Part shown: positions 43,658 to 53,540 of the stretch, one piece after another
Position numbering within the stretch: the first letter of the stretch is position 1
How the letters are laid out: every line of letters begins with the position of its first letter
Origin: Taxillus chinensis
Taxonomy: Eukaryota > Streptophyta > Magnoliopsida > Santalales > Loranthaceae
NCBI GenBank assembly: GCA_023512835.1
Contig: CM042084.1
Location: forward strand, 44,067,609 to 44,131,608
Length of the DNA stretch: 64,000 nucleotides
Reading direction: 5' to 3'
Notes under the pieces: model-generated
What the model was told of the DNA's origin: nothing
Database searches by the model: none
What the model saw: only the letters and a program-made list of their open reading frames with translations
Program-made: the position numbers and the translations under genes

Positions 43658-45592
43658 CTACTGCTGCGGTGCATTGCCAATCACACAAGGGAGGTTAAAA
43701 CTGCTCGGATCTTTATGCTTGATGGGCAAGCTCTTTTGAACAACACTACTCACCTCATTAGTGACAGCCACCGTCTCATGATCCCCATACCTTCTCTTCT
43801 TCTTCACAAAATCTTTGATATATTTTCTGTATCTAGGCATCTGCTCTAAAATTTCCACAAATGGAATATTAATCTCAAGCCGCTTGAATAAACTCAGGAA
43901 GCGCTCATACTCTTCCTCAACCCTCTGATTTCTCATCCGCTGAGGAAATGGCATGGTAGGCCTGAGCTCTTGCCTTTGTTCTTCAACTATTTTGTCTTTA
44001 GTCAGCTGTTGTTCCTTCTTGTCTTGCAACCTTTCTTCTTCTTTATCTGATTTTCCTTTGTCATCAGCTTCCAAGGGTCTGCTTTGTTCTTCTGGAATAT
44101 CCCTTTTCTTAGGCTCTTCAGCTTCCTTCAATGCTTTCCCACTCCTTAGAGTGATAGCCTTGCAACTCTCCTTGGGGTTCACCTCAGTGTCACTTGGAAA
44201 AGTGTTGGTTGACACCCTTTGATTAGCATTCTGTGCCATACTCACAAGTAACTTCTCCATATTCTTAATTGAAGACTCCATACTACCTACCCTTTCCTTC
44301 AAATCACCCACCTCTCTTCTAGCTGTCTCATCCTCACGCTGATATGTTCTTCTTTTCTGCTGAGGCTGAGGCTGCTGTTGCTCGAATTCAGGAGGTGGAT
44401 GTAAGAAATTATCAGTAGTATACGGATTTTGCTTCATCCCTGGAGGCACATATTTATACTGAGCTGATGTATCTCCCCCTCGGTTCTGATTCTTCTGATA
44501 TCCCTGAGATTGTTGTTGGTTCTGATTGTACCCTTGTCCTTATTGGTGAGGATAATATTCTTGCTTCTGGTACAAGCCTTTCCCTCCAATATAATTTGCA
44601 TCTTCAGCTCCACTCCATCCTTGCTCAGCTACTGGTGAGGCGTGTTGTGATCCTCCAACTTTAAGAGCCAACACTTCCATGCTTTTCGCTAAAGCTTGGA
44701 TCTGCCTTTGCATATCATTGGAGGGAGTATCAACTGAAGATATCTTCTCCCTTGGCCTTGAAGTGCGAACGTTAGACCACTGCCAATCAGCCAATGACAG
44801 TCTCTCCAAGAGTTCTGCTGCAGCATCAGGCTCTAAATTCATCAAACATCCTCCAGCAGCTGCATTCACCTTGTCTTGTGAGTGAGATTGAAGACCAGTG
44901 TAGAAAGATTCAATTTGAATCCATTGTGGTCTTCCATGGTCAGGGCATCTTCTCACCAAATCTTTAAAGCGCTCCCAAGCTTCATGAAGAGTCTCCATCT
45001 CATCTTGCCTAAATCTGCTAATTTCCCCTCTGAGCTGGATCACCTTGGAAGGGGGAAAATACTTAGACATGAATTTAGTCTGCATCTCCTCCCAAGTATT
45101 TATTAAACCTGCTGGTAAACTGTTAAACCACCCAAGAGCTTTATCCATTAAGGAGAAAGGGAAAAGCCTTAGCTTTATTGCCTCCTCCGACACATTGTTG
45201 ATCTTTATGGTGTCACACATCTGGTAGAACCTCATCAAATGCTGGTGTGGATCGTCCACTACTGTTCCTCCAAAAGCGTTGTTGCTCACCATATTAATTA
45301 ATGCCGGCTTCAGCTCAAAACTATTTGCTTGAACTCTTGTTTGCCTAATCCCAGAATAATGGTCTGACATCATCAGTCTCGTATAGTCTAAGAAGGTTCT
45401 AGGCATAAACCTATTACCCTCTTCTTCTGGATATTGGCTTAAATATGCCATCAATTCACCTACTGAATTCTCTAAGCCTTGCAGTGCTTCTTTAGCCTCT
45501 CGTGCTGCTTCCCTAGCTGCTCTGTGACGAACTCTGAACAATCTTTCAGGTTCCCAATTAAATGGTATAAACTCCTCTCTTGGCATGCACAA
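43658..45592 (-). pseudogene. gag: Athila gag
   Basis: The frame opens at 45592 with MCMPREEFIPFNWEPERLF, a coiled start (RAAREAAREAKEALQG), then the retrotransposon capsid: NAFGGTVVDDPHQHLMRFYQ, LRLFPFSLMDKALGWFNSLP and FMSKYFPPSKVIQLRGEISR. An in-frame TAA at 44540 splits it. The C-terminal part includes NPKESCKAITLRSGKAL, a Lys/Glu-rich stretch, and YERFLSLFKRLEINIPFVE. No zinc knuckle is seen, which fits Athila. It continues in the same frame into pol, so gag and pol were one polyprotein. With two stops it cannot be made whole without read-through. Confidence 0.93.
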
Positions 45593-45784
45593 CTAGGAAT
45601 TCCTCAAACACTTGGTGTATGTTCCTGTAAAACAACAAGAACACACCCAGCAGCTCCAAACAATGCAAAATAAACAAATAAAGAACACAAAATAACAGAA
45701 AATAAAAGACAAAATAAAACACCAAGAACAGAATTCAAACAATTTCACTCAATGTTGATATTAAAAACTAGTTAACCGTTAAAT
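45593..45784 (-). other. Athila leader, non-coding
   Basis: A/T-rich leader between primer site and gag. Nothing else is recognised. Confidence 0.6.
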
Positions 45785-45801
45785 CCTCGGCAACGGTGCC
45801 A
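45785..45801 (-). promoter_or_regulatory. Primer binding site of Athila (aspartate tRNA)
   Basis: The minus-strand sequence TGGCACCGTTGCCGAGG, three bases after the LTR, matches the complement of the aspartate tRNA 3' end (TGGCGCCGTTGCCGGGG) with two differences. This primer is the one known for Athila. Confidence 0.9.
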
Positions 45802-45804
45802 ATT

Positions 45805-47307
45805 TGACAGAAAGATTTTTAGCCTCTCTAAAAGAGCTAGCTAATGTCGTTAAATCTCTCTTCAAGATAATAAATTCCCTAAGTTTGCACTAAAAGAATA
45901 GCAGCAAGCAAGGGGTCGAACCCACAGGGATTAGCCTAGTTTTTTAGTTCTTAAATCAAAACGCCCAATTACTCTTGCCCTATAAAATGTCTTGGCAAAA
46001 AGTTTTCTTTTTTATAACTAAAGATCTAATTTTTATTTGGTTTTCTGAATAAACAAAGAAAGCAAATTGATTTTAGGATTAAGATTCAAGGATTAAAGGC
46101 ATCTAGGGTCACAACTTCACCTCCCTATGTTGTTTCTACTGATTTTAAGGTTCTTGAGATTATTTAATTGATAACATGCTATAACTAAGCCAAGGTACAG
46201 CAATTGGTCATTACCAGCCCTTTTAAGTGCTGTCTGCCTGAATGGTCATTATGACATCAACATGTAAAGCCTAATTATCATACCCATGACAGGATAATGG
46301 TCACACCAATCACAAATAAGTTATGAATCAAAGATCAGCCTCAGACTAAGGCTAAGAAAACCCAGGTGTACAGCCCAGATATTAAAAGATAAGAACAGAT
46401 CCATAAAACATGCAATCTCAATTAAACAAACTCAAAATTCAATCAATCAGTTTGACAGCATAGGGGGCTACATTGCTCCCCTAGATAAAGGAAACTACTC
46501 ACACATAATTACAAGCAAACACAAAGCAGAAAAGCTCAACATCTTCTTCTTATCCATGCGCACAGCAAAGCTTCAACCCAAGTTTCCAAAATCCGCGACG
46601 GCTGCGACGACTGCTCTCCTAGGTCAGGAACAGCCTCCAAAACGTCTCTCTCTCTTCAAAAACGTGTAGAATGTGCTGCCTCCTCCCTTGGACGTGTAGA
46701 ACCTCTATTTATAGAGAATGGATGGGCCTTGATGTGTGTTATAAAGTGTACCCTAGCCCATCTATCAAAACGACGTAGTTTTGATAAATGACACTACAAA
46801 CTTTAAAATCTCTCAATCCAAGCACAATATGGACAAGGCCCTTTAGGAAAGAATGATCAGCATAGAAAAACGACTGAATCGGTGCAAAAATATGGCTGCA
46901 CGTCAATTTGAACGTCATATGCCCAATTGGCGTGCAGCTCCAAATTAGCTGCAATTCTTCCCCAAGCTTCCTTGCATCTTGTAGAAGGCAGATAAGCAAA
47001 CATATGCTTGCATGCCATTTCATTCCAATTGGCGTTCACGTCCGATTGCTCTGAAACTTCTGTGGGAGATGGCGGATATCATGCTGAGAAATGTTTGTTT
47101 TACACACCAATTGGTTTGAGGCCATATACTTGGTCAAAAGTGATCTCCAAAACCTACCAAAACAGCTTAAAAACGCATATATTTGCAAATAGCATCTTCC
47201 TAGGGGTTAGAGCAGATATATGTAAAATATAATACAATAAGGCTCTAATTATGCTCTTAAACACCCTACATAAACACTAGAATAACGGCATAAAATGCAC
47301 GTTATCA
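45805..47307 (-). repeat. 5' LTR of Athila element
   Basis: Minus-strand TGATAACGTGCATTTTATGCC at 47307 to CTTTCTGTCA at 45805. Contains the U3 block shared with Tekay (46764-47307), one near-palindrome (46764-46785) and a TATAAATA box at about 46705-46714. Confidence 0.92.
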
Positions 47308-47851
47308 CCTAGCAGCCGGAACAAGAAAGTCCCCTAATCCATCAGGAGACCCTCAAAGACTACATGGCTAGAAGCAGGTTGTACGGGATGGAGCCAAGGG
47401 CTGTTGTGTGAGCCAAAAACCACCGGCTTAAGATGGTCGCCATACATCTGTAGCGACCCTAGAAGGATTTCAGCTTATATTCCTTCCCTTTGTAAGTGCA
47501 TCTCATGGAAGCTGCCATTTGTTCTAGGTCTGGTTGCTAATGAGGATCGGAGGGGAGATGGAGAGCGACACGAAGGACGTTTGGGGTGATGACAATGGAT
47601 TCACCCCTAACAGTGGAACAGATGGAATCAGTGGTGCAGCGGATGGTCCAGTAGAACTCAGCGATATCATCAATAAGGAGATCGACGAGATCAGAGCCCA
47701 GGTTTAAGAGGTGGCTGGCTTCAAGTAAAGGGCGAAGTTCCAGAAACCATGCCGGAGGATTGGAAACAGAGTTCCAATCAACTAGATAGTCTGGATTGAC
47801 GCCGGAGAGAGCAGTTCTGGGTGCCATTGGAAATAGAGTGAGAGAAGGCAA
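47308..47851 (-). pseudogene. Siv-2 env-position gene, N-terminal fragment
   Basis: The frame from 47851 includes MAPRTALSGVNPDYLVDWN (47827), EASHLLNLGSDLVDLLIDDI, EFYWTIRCTTDSICSTVRGE and IVITPNVLRVALHLP. It keeps the frame that is broken at 15595 in Siv-1. Further on (47530-47308) remnants of the next block match Siv-1 15474-15264. The linker and the Ulp1-like part are missing because the Athila 5' LTR begins at 47307. A conserved TATA lies at 47933-47942. Confidence 0.8.
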
Positions 47852-47932
47852 AAGAATTTTAGGGTTTTGAGAAGATGAAGAGCGACGATGAAATGTGAGA
47901 GTGATAAGTCGCTCTTTGCGTGAAGGCTTATG

Positions 47933-47942
47933 ATATATATAG
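47933..47942 (-). promoter_or_regulatory. Internal TATA box of the Siv-2 env-position gene
   Basis: CTATATATATC on the minus strand, about 106 bp upstream of the ATG at 47827, in the same place as the Siv-1 TATA at 15890. Confidence 0.5.
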
Positions 47943-48122
47943 CAGGTCAGTGGATGCCGGCGGGTCTAGGGTTTAAGCGAAATGAACAGTGAACCCCCTG
48001 ACAATCTGATGTCATTAGACTTGATAGTTGGTGCCCCTGAGTAAAGAGATGACATGGAGGTAGTAGAACCAAGCATTTATGACTAATTGCCTGGCTTGAG
48101 ACGTGCATTTAATGGACCATCA

Positions 48123-48127
48123 TTATC
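48123..48127. other. Target site duplication of Tekay B, left copy (TTATC)
   Basis: TTATC before the LTR start is repeated at 57268-57272 after the 3' LTR. Confidence 0.9.
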
Positions 48128-49893
48128 TGTAATGACCCGTGTGTAACCCGTGTGTAAGAAGTTAACCACAAACACCTTGGATGTTGGTGCACAAGTTTGA
48201 GGTAAGAGATGAGCCCAAGAGGGGACTTTTGGGAGGTACATGTGACAAGTGATAACGTACCTTTATGCCCTAGGAAGATGCTATGCGTATATAGGCGGTT
48301 TTAAGCTATTTTGGCTGATATTGGAGCTCACTTTTGACCTAGTAGATGGCCTCAAACAATTGGCGTGTAAGAACAAAAGTTTCTTAGAATGAGGTCCTCT
48401 ATCTACCACAGAAATTTCAGAGAATTTGGAGCTGCACGTGAATTCACCCATTTCACGTGCAAGCATATTTTTGCTTCCTAGACCTCTACAAGATGTAAGG
48501 AGGCTTGGGGTGAAGTTTGAGTGCATTTGGAGCTGCACGTCAATTGGGGAATTGGCATTCAAATTGGCGTGCAAGCATGTTTTTGCATGGTTATTTTGGT
48601 TTTGTCATTCTAATCATCTTTTCCCAAAGGACCATGTTGGAATTGTGAATATTTTGGTGTGTATGGATGTGGGAAGGTCATAACTTGTTCCATCAAAACT
48701 ACGTCATTTTGATGCTGGGATTCACTTAATCAAAACTACGTCGTTTTGATGTTGTGTTGTCTATATAAGGAGGAGAAGCCCCTCTGTTTTAGGTTTAGGG
48801 TTTGTTGCTCCACCAGCCGTCGCAAAGAGAGAGAGAGAGGGAAGGAGAGCTCCTGGTTGCTGCCGGGCGTCTTGCGTGGGTGATCGGTGTCTTGTGGGCG
48901 GACAGCGTTCGGTGTGGGAACAGTATTGCGGTGTTGTTGCCTTTTACTTGAGGTAGGGGTTCTGTTCTTCCTAAATCCTCCTCTGTCCTAGGGTTCTAGG
49001 GCAAACTATGGATTATAACTGTTTATATATACATATGTAATCCATATAGGTGTGATCTCCTATATGGATGTTGGCCTTCAGTGGCATTTTGGTGTGATTC
49101 TGTTGTTACATGCTATATGTTCGATGAAATGCCTGTGTGAACATAGCTGTGTGTATGTGCCCATTACGTGTTTGGTAATATGTCTGTGTGGCTGGACTTG
49201 TGATTTGGTGTATGTATGCATGCTGGGTGTTTGTTCTATTGCCTGAATGGCTGGGTTTGTGCCCCTGAAGAGGCGGTTAAACTACTTTGCCTGAGAGGCG
49301 GTTAAACCAGTGGCCTGAAGAGGCGGTTAAACTACTTTGCCTGAGAGGCGGTTAAATCAGTGGCCTGAAGAGGCGGTTAAATTACTTTCTTGAGATGGGT
49401 TTGTTAGCCAGTGTGGCTGGGGCTGGGGTTACGCCCACTTGTGTGGAATGTTTTATTTTCTTTTTCCTAATACTGTCACGTCACTACACCTGTGCACATG
49501 CATGTAGCCATTAGGAGCATGGGAAGGGTTGGGGAGACTTAATCCCTACTGAGCTGTGGTTGCTCACCCCTCCTACTGTGTTTGCTTGTTTTCCAGGGAC
49601 TTACAGGCGTTAGGTGGATACACCAAGGTGGAAGACCATATTTATTTTACTCTCTTCCATTTATGTTTTGTTTTTTTATGAGAATTGATGTAACCACAGT
49701 AGGGATGGGATTGGAAAGGATTTTACTGTAATAAACTGGTTTGGATTGCTTTTATGAACATTACTTTCTTGAATGTGTTGTGGATGTTTAAAATGTTAAA
49801 TTCTTGGTTTGTATCCTAACCCCTTTGCCCTCCATGTGGGTAAAAGGGGAGTCACGTACCGGTTTCCTCGGGTTGGAAATCCGGGGTGTGACA
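48128..49893 (+). repeat. 5' LTR of Tekay B
   Basis: TGTAATGACCCGTGTG to GGGGTGTGACA. From 48250 (TGATAACGTAC) to the palindromes it is colinear with the Athila LTR start. Palindromes are at 48692-48713 and 48729-48750, TATA at 48761, GA tract 48825-48839 and stem-loop 49040-49069. Confidence 0.95.
49264..49388. repeat. 50-bp minisatellite in Tekay B 5' LTR
   Basis: CCTGAAGAGGCGGTTAAAC units start at 49264, 49314 and 49364. Each 50-bp unit holds two related half-units (GAAGAGGCGG and GAGAGGCGG). The 3' LTR has the same array at about 56637-56762. Confidence 0.95.
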
Positions 49894-49909
49894 ATATGGT
49901 ATCAGAGCC
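49894..49909 (+). promoter_or_regulatory. Primer binding site of Tekay B
   Basis: ATATGGTATCAGAGCC directly follows the LTR and matches the initiator-methionine tRNA site fully. Confidence 0.92.
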
Positions 49910-50301
49910 AGGTTTAGTTGGCCTAGGGTAGTGGGCGGACCTGGTTATCCTAAGTCCTTTGGAGGAGCCTGGAGGGACAAGCCTGATCAACATGGTCCTC
50001 TTTGAGCCTCCAAGGTGTACTTAGGGTAGTCTAGTCTTGTGGTAGGATTTGCATGCATTGGCATTAGGGCACTAGTTGCATTTGCTGTGAATGTGTGCTA
50101 AACTGTGGATAAGATAATATGATTAAGGGAAATGTGCAACTCTGATTTGTTTGGCAATGCGTACTGAACTGTGAAATGTGATTGATACAATGTATGTGTG
50201 TAATGTCATGTGATAGTGGAATTGATCAGTGGGGTCGAGGTAGTGACGTGATAGATTATAACATTGTTTTGACGTTGTGCTTCTTAATTCGTGTAGTAAG
50301 A

Positions 50302-51640
50302 ATGCCGCCGAGGAGAGTGACACGTGCGTCCGGGGCAGTGGCTGATGAGTCATCTGCCCATGAGGGTCCGGGTGCGGGACCGTCCGTTGGAGGGCATGCG
50401 TTGTTACTGGCACAGCTACAAGAAGGCATCCGGCTGGAGGTACGAGAGCTACGGGAGGGACTCCGGCAGGACGTTCGGGAGGAGGTGCGCCGTGAGATGG
50501 CGGCACGGCGGGTGGTGCCACCACCACCACCACCAGTGGGAGAGCTGCCTCGTGAGCGTGAGAGTTCGCTGGGTGGTGTACCGACTCGTGCGAGAGGATG
50601 ACGTGGTGACACGGTTCCGAAAGGAACAACCTCCGCAATTCAAGGGGGAAGGTGAACCCGTGGTAGCTGAACAGTGGTTGAGGCAGATCGAGCCTGTGTT
50701 CTCCTTTCTCCTGCCCCGGGAAGAGGATAAGGTGCGACTGGCAATTCGGCAGCTGGAGGGGGATGCTTTGGAGTGGTGGACGAGTGTCGCGGAGAGCCGT
50801 GCGGTGCAACTCATGCTTTGGGAGGAGTTCTTGCAACTCTTCCATGATGAGTTCTTCCCGGAATCAGTGAGATGGCAGAAGAGGGAAGAATTCGGCAGCT
50901 TGAAGCAGGGATCCAGGACGGTACCTGAGTATGAGCGGGAGTTCCGGAGCTTGAGTAGGTTTGCTCCTGAAACTGTGGCAAGGGAGGACCTGAAGGCCCA
51001 CAAGTTCACTTTGGGCCTTAGGCCAGCCCTTAGGCAGAGGGTGGCAATTCTATGCTTGAGGACCTATGCTGAGGTTGTGGAGACGGCCCGTATAACCGAG
51101 AGAGAGCTGGATGATGGGAGGCAGGCCCATCAGGGTCGCCAGTTGCAGAGCGGGCCTGATCGAGATGCAGGGTCCAAGAGACTCAAGACGGAGGAGAGGG
51201 ATAGCAGTTCTTTTCGCAGTCGGGGTCAGACATCTGTGAACCCTGGGAGGTTCACCTTTGGCGGCGGAAGACAGGGTGGTCCATCTGGGAGTCTACCTAG
51301 CAGTTGCCACTGCTGTGGAGAGCAGGGTCACTTCAAGGGGGAGTGCCCCAAGAAGGACTGGCGATGCAACAACTGTGGACGAGAGGGTCATTTGCGCCGG
51401 GTTTGCAGGAGTGGCAATAGGGGAACAGGGGGCGTGGCATCCAGCGTGAGGAGTGATGCTAGCTTCCGTGCACCAGCTGAGAGACCAGCTCGTCAGTGGC
51501 AGGCCAGCCAGGCAGGATCCAGTCAGACCCGACCCCAGGGGAGGCCGGAGCGGCAGCAGACTGAGGCTGGAGGCAACCTTAGCGGGAAGCGTCCAGTGAG
51601 TGAGCCGACCAGTGGCCCGGGCCAAGGAAGGGTGTTTGCG
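50302..51640 (+). pseudogene. gag: Tekay B gag
   Basis: The ATG at 50302 opens [18 protein letters not shown] and a coiled segment ([17 protein letters not shown]). A frameshift near 50590 moves the reading to the frame that continues as [40 protein letters not shown] and [12 protein letters not shown], the capsid region. Then come [20 protein letters not shown] and two zinc knuckles [14 protein letters not shown] and [14 protein letters not shown] (51306-51410). The linker is Gln/Arg/Gly-rich. Apart from the one frameshift, the gag is complete and fused to pol in one frame, as expected for chromoviruses. Confidence 0.93.
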
Positions 51641-53540
51641 CTGGAGGCGACGTACCAGGAGGAGGCTGAGCTACCACCCCCACCAGCTGAGGGTGGAGCA
51701 GGACCATCGGTGGTCAGAGGTACCCTTTTGATCTCCCGTACATTATCTTCTGTTCTCTTCGATACGGGTGCATCGTGTTCTTTTGTTGCTGAACTTGTGA
51801 TAGATAGCTTGGGGTTAGCTTGTGTGGAGGCAGCGAAGTCCCTAGTCGTTGAGTCTCCAGTGGGGGGTAGGATTGAGGTACGGCGAGTGTGTCGTGACTG
51901 TGTGTTAACCATAGGCGAGGTGGAGCTGAGTTTTGACTTGCATGTGATGCCCTTGCGTACTTTTGACCTGATCTTGGGTATGAATTGGCTTATGGCTTTC
52001 CAAGCCAAGATAGACTGTTACCGGCGGCGTGTATCCTTCGTGACACCTGCAGGGATCTCTTGCACCCTGCAGGGGGAGTGGGACTGTGAGGCGAGTCGGG
52101 CCGGGCCGGTGATGGACCAGTGGGGTGCCATTACCCACAGGTTTGCAGCCCTGACCTTTGCTGAGGAGGGTAAGGTGGAAAAGAGGGTGTGGCCCGCTGT
52201 TGTGGACCAATTTCAGGATGTTATTCCTGAAGAGTTGAGGAGTTTGCCACCTAAGAGGAGTGTGGAGTTCACCATTGAGTTGGTGCCGGGGACGGGTCCG
52301 ATTTCCCAAGTAGCATATCGTATGGGGCCAGCCGAGCTGAGAGAGCTGCAGAGGCAAATCGAGGAGTTGGGGGACCAAGGGTATATCAGACCGAGTACCT
52401 CACCTTGGGGTGCTCCGGTGCTCTTTGCTAAGAAGGCTGATGGCACGCTTCGTCTCTGCATCGACTACAGGAAGCTGAATTCAGTGACTGTGAAGAACAA
52501 GTATCCGTTGCCTCGGATAGATAACCTGTTTGACCAATTGAGTGGGGCCCAGTGGTTTTCCAAGATAAATTTACGGTCGGGGTATCACCAGCTCAGGGTT
52601 AGGGAGGAGGACATCCCTAAGACAGCTTCTCGGTGCAGGTATGGGCATTATGAGTGGGTAGTGATGCCTTTCGGGCTCACTAATGCGCCAGCGGTGTTCA
52701 TGTATTTGATGAACCAGGTCTTTGCTCCATACTTGGATTCGTTTGTGGTGGTGTTTATTGATGATATCTTGGTGTATTCCAAGACCGAGAGGGAGCATGT
52801 GGAGCATTTGGCAACAGTGTTGCAAACCTTGAGGGACCAGCAGCTATTTGCTAAGTTTAGCAAGTGTGAGTTTTGGCTGCAGGAGGTTCACTTTCTTGGC
52901 CATGTGGTGTCAGCTGAGGAAGTTAGGGTGGACCCAGCCAAGATTAAGGCTGTGACATCGTGGGCGAGGCCAACCAACGTTTTTGATATCCGTAGTTTTC
53001 TTGGCTTGGCGGGGTACTATCGTCGTTTTGTCGAGGGGTTCTCCTGTTTGGCGGCTCCTATGACGGCGTTGACTAGGAAAGGAGTGAAATTTGAGTGGAC
53101 GGACAAGTGCCAGCAGGCGTTTGAGACTCTCAAAACCCGTTTGACCACTGCACCGGTGTTGAGGTTACCTCGGGAGGATATTCCATATGAGGTATACTGT
53201 GATGCGTCCAGGGTTGGTTTGGGGTGTGTGCTTATGCAGGAGCACAGTGTGGTGGCTTATGGGTCAAGGCAGTGAAGCCTCATGAGCAGAATTATCCTAC
53301 TCATGACCTTGAGTTAGCGGCCGTCATCTTCGCCCTGAAGAGTTGGCAGCATTACCTCTTGGGGGGAGAAGTTTGTGGTGTTCTCAGATCACAAGAGCCT
53401 TCAGTACATCTTTACCCAGAAGGACTTGAATTTGAGGCAGAGGAGATGGGTGGAGTATTTGCAGACCTTTGACTTTACTCTTGCCTATACCCCGGGCAAG
53501 GGTAATATTGTGGCTGATGCGTTGAGCAGAAAAGGGAAAG
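51641..53540 (+). pseudogene. pol: Tekay B protease, reverse transcriptase and RNase H
   Basis: The protease site [12 protein letters not shown] is intact (about 51755). RT motif A reads [14 protein letters not shown], so the catalytic Asp is Asn. Motif [12 protein letters not shown] is intact (about 52754). The thumb has [19 protein letters not shown]. RNase H begins with [18 protein letters not shown] and [19 protein letters not shown]. The frame stops at 53275 (GSRQ then TGA) after a frameshift, and a second shift lies in a G run near 53362. Reading resumes with [20 protein letters not shown] and YTPGKGNIVADALSRKGKAE. The Asp-to-Asn change alone should abolish polymerase activity. Confidence 0.93.

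Larger units (their letters stand above)
32259..47307 (-). mobile_element. Athila-like Gypsy element with Ulp1-like gene
   Basis: On the minus strand: 5' LTR (47307-45805), aspartate-tRNA primer site, one long gag-pol frame (45592-40235), internal promoter region, env-position gene (39334-37133), non-coding 3' region holding a solo Tekay LTR, and 3' LTR (33721-32259). Without the solo LTR it is about 13.2 kb. LTRs differ by a 31-bp indel and a few percent substitutions by eye. No target duplication is visible and the two flanks belong to different parts of two Sirevirus copies, so it may be a recombinant of two insertions. Confidence 0.9.

Noticed and set aside
40305..43739. Several plus-strand frames across Athila pol
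   Set aside because: Antisense shadows of a 1130-codon pol frame.
48426..48683. 85-codon frame repeated at 55716-55973
   Set aside because: It lies wholly inside the two LTRs of Tekay B and spans the U3 block and palindromes. It is repeated because the LTR is repeated; no protein signal.
49264..49388. 50-bp array as centromeric satellite
   Set aside because: Only about 2.4 units and confined to LTRs.
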